Assembly: GCA_002724825.1 (NCBI GenBank)
Contig: PBPU01000012.1
Span: 22,166 to 29,781 of the forward strand
Source of the DNA: Acidimicrobiaceae bacterium
Lineage (GTDB): Bacteria > Actinomycetota > Acidimicrobiia > Acidimicrobiales > UBA8592
Direction of reading: 5' to 3'
Length of the DNA stretch: 7,616 nucleotides
Shown: positions 6,495-7,616 of the stretch, in pieces
Layout: every line of letters begins with the position of its first letter
How positions within the stretch are numbered: position 1 is the first letter of the stretch
Made by a program: the position numbers and the translations under genes
Notes under the pieces: model-generated
What the model saw: the letters and a program-made list of their open reading frames with translations, nothing else
The model's database searches: none
What the model was told of the DNA's origin: nothing

Positions 6495-7616
6495 ATGACT
6501 TACTTAACCAAATCACTTATCGCACTAATCATTGCTGGAGCAACCTTACTTATAGGGGCAACAACCGCACTAGCACAAGACACGGAATCCACAGAAGAGG
6601 AAATTATCAATCCTGTTGATCCTCTCGTATGCGGAGATCAGGGAGTGCTACATCTTCTTTCTTCTTCAGGCCACAACGGGACAGCGAATGTAAAACGATT
6701 CAATCTTGATACCGGAAATTACGATGACATTGGGTGGAGCATCAAGCAACACGCAAACGACAATTCAATGGGGTACAGCTTCAGGGATTTCAATGGCGCT
6801 GCAATTAACCCGGTTGACTCCAAAGTCTATGGAACTATCAAGGGACAACATAATCAGCAGTCAAATAGATACTTTGTCCGCTTCGATATGGACGGAGATT
6901 TTGAAATTCTCGCCAAGATCGGTCCATGGGTAGCAGCAGGCGCATTCGACCTTAGCGGCACATGGTACGGACCTGATGAATCAGGTACTGGCGGGGTTAT
7001 CATCCCTAATGCTGCTTCTCTCGTCGGATATTCAACAATGGAGGATTTCACAGCAGCAGATAGCACTCCTTTCTATAGAGCTAACGGATTCTCTTTTTCG
7101 AAGCCTCGCGGCGACAAGAGCGCACACGACATTGTCATAGTCGAAGAAGAAGGACAGAAGTTAATGATCGGCATTTCTGACACGGGAGTCATTCAAATCA
7201 AAAACCTAATAACCGGAGTAGAAACCCAATTCACAGGCCCCGTAGATCAAGGTTTAATTCCAGCAGGAGATTATGGAGCGGCATACAACTTCCAAAATGA
7301 AGTGTATGCCTCAAATAACAACGGAGATGGAATGATATGGATCGACTGGAAAAACGCTGATTATGAAAATAAAACCATACGAACAGTAAACGTTTTCACA
7401 AAAACACAGATAACGAACCGTAACGATGGAATCAACTGCATACAGGAAAAATCACCACTAGATATTCCAGAAGGTGACAACGAAGAAGTTCCTGAGACTG
7501 AAGAAGTTCCTGAGACGGAAGAAGTTCCTGAGACGGAAGAAGTTCCTGAGACTGAAGAAGTTCCTGAGACTGAAGAAGTTCCTGAGATCGAAGAAGTTCC
7601 TGAGACTGAAGAAGTA
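6495..7616 (+). CDS. Secreted beta-propeller-like protein with EEVPET repeat tail (3' end outside window)
   Basis: The frame stays open to the last base, giving 374 residues of an incomplete protein. Residues 1-27 form a Sec signal peptide: a Lys, a hydrophobic core (SLIALIIAGATLLIGATTA) and an ALA cleavage motif before Gln28. Residues ~46-315 look like a repetitive beta domain of the DUF6923/WD40-like type, with phrases such as VKRFNLDTGNYDDIG, INPVDSKVYGTI, RYFVRFDMDGDFEILAKIG, AAGAFDLSGTWYG and GDYGAAYNFQNEVYASNNNGDG. The only two cysteines, Cys46 and Cys315, bracket this domain and could form a closing disulfide. An acidic tail of EEVPET hexapeptides follows from residue 330. ATG 6495 is the first start codon after an in-frame TAA at 6444-6446; there is no Shine-Dalgarno, so translation may be leaderless or coupled to the small upstream frame. 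The protein is probably exported and perhaps surface-attached through a part beyond the window. The domain call is pattern-based and the function is unknown. Confidence 0.82.
   Translation, partial: MTYLTKSLIALIIAGATLLIGATTALAQDTESTEEEIINPVDPLVCGDQGVLHLLSSSGHNGTANVKRFNLDTGNYDDIGWSIKQHANDNSMGYSFRDFNGAAINPVDSKVYGTIKGQHNQQSNRYFVRFDMDGDFEILAKIGPWVAAGAFDLSGTWYGPDESGTGGVIIPNAASLVGYSTMEDFTAADSTPFYRANGFSFSKPRGDKSAHDIVIVEEEGQKLMIGISDTGVIQIKNLITGVETQFTGPVDQGLIPAGDYGAAYNFQNEVYASNNNGDGMIWIDWKNADYENKTIRTVNVFTKTQITNRNDGINCIQEKSPLDIPEGDNEEVPETEEVPETEEVPETEEVPETEEVPETEEVPEIEEVPETEEV
7482..7616 (+). repeat. 18-base tandem repeat encoding EEVPET (7 copies plus a partial)
   Basis: The unit GAAGAAGTTCCTGAGACT starts at 7482 and repeats head to tail at 7500, 7518, 7536, 7554, 7572 and 7590, with a half unit GAAGAAGTA at 7608-7616 where the window ends. 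Copies differ only in the last codon: ACT in 1, 4, 5 and 7, ACG in 2 and 3, and ATC (Ile) in 6. The unit is a multiple of three, so copy number can change without breaking the frame. The encoded tail is about half glutamate, with regular proline, and should be an extended, acidic spacer. Confidence 0.97.

Noticed and set aside
6706..6933. 75-codon forward frame inside the secreted-protein gene
   Set aside because: It is out of frame with the 374-codon open frame that has a signal peptide and coherent domain structure.

Overview
The window is a chromosomal, housekeeping stretch from a low-GC actinobacterium (roughly 40-45% GC judged by eye). The order gyrB - gyrA - two-helix DUF3566 protein - tRNA-Ile - tiny single-helix protein is the classic arrangement beside oriC in Actinobacteria (Mycobacterium: gyrB, gyrA, Rv0007, ileT, DLW-39-type microprotein). 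The low GC, the AAPRYTE form of the GyrA active site and a secreted acidic-repeat protein make me think of a marine-type Acidimicrobiia or Actinomarinales relative. That placement is inference, not shown by the sequence.

Layout. Positions 1-1023 hold the 3' half of gyrB, already open at the left edge. gyrA is complete at 1047-3518 and is probably co-transcribed with gyrB. A DUF3566 membrane protein follows at 3571-4218, then tRNA-Ile(GAU) at 4297-4370. A 42-residue one-helix protein lies at 4444-4572. A Rossmann-fold, saccharopine-dehydrogenase-like oxidoreductase (4586-5575, +) meets a HisN-type inositol-monophosphatase-family phosphatase (5579-6349, -) tail to tail with 3 bases between them. 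After a 145-base divergent intergenic region, a secreted protein starts at 6495 and runs off the right edge. It has a signal peptide, a probable beta-propeller domain bracketed by its only two cysteines, and then a hexapeptide EEVPET repeat.

How the genes work together. GyrB and GyrA form DNA gyrase (A2B2), which supercoils DNA. The membrane proteins and tRNA beside them are positional companions conserved in the phylum, not known gyrase partners. The oxidoreductase and phosphatase look like metabolic genes, with histidine biosynthesis the best guess for the phosphatase. The last gene is an exported surface or spacer-type protein unrelated to the rest.

I see no mobile element, CRISPR array, toxin-antitoxin pair, defence system or biosynthetic cluster, and nothing that amounts to a new system. 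The points worth a second look are small: an Asn in the GyrB EGDSA motif where a known quinolone-resistance substitution lies, the GyrA active-site variation, the expanding repeat in the secreted protein, a perfect DnaA-box match next to the tRNA, and several starts with no usable Shine-Dalgarno.
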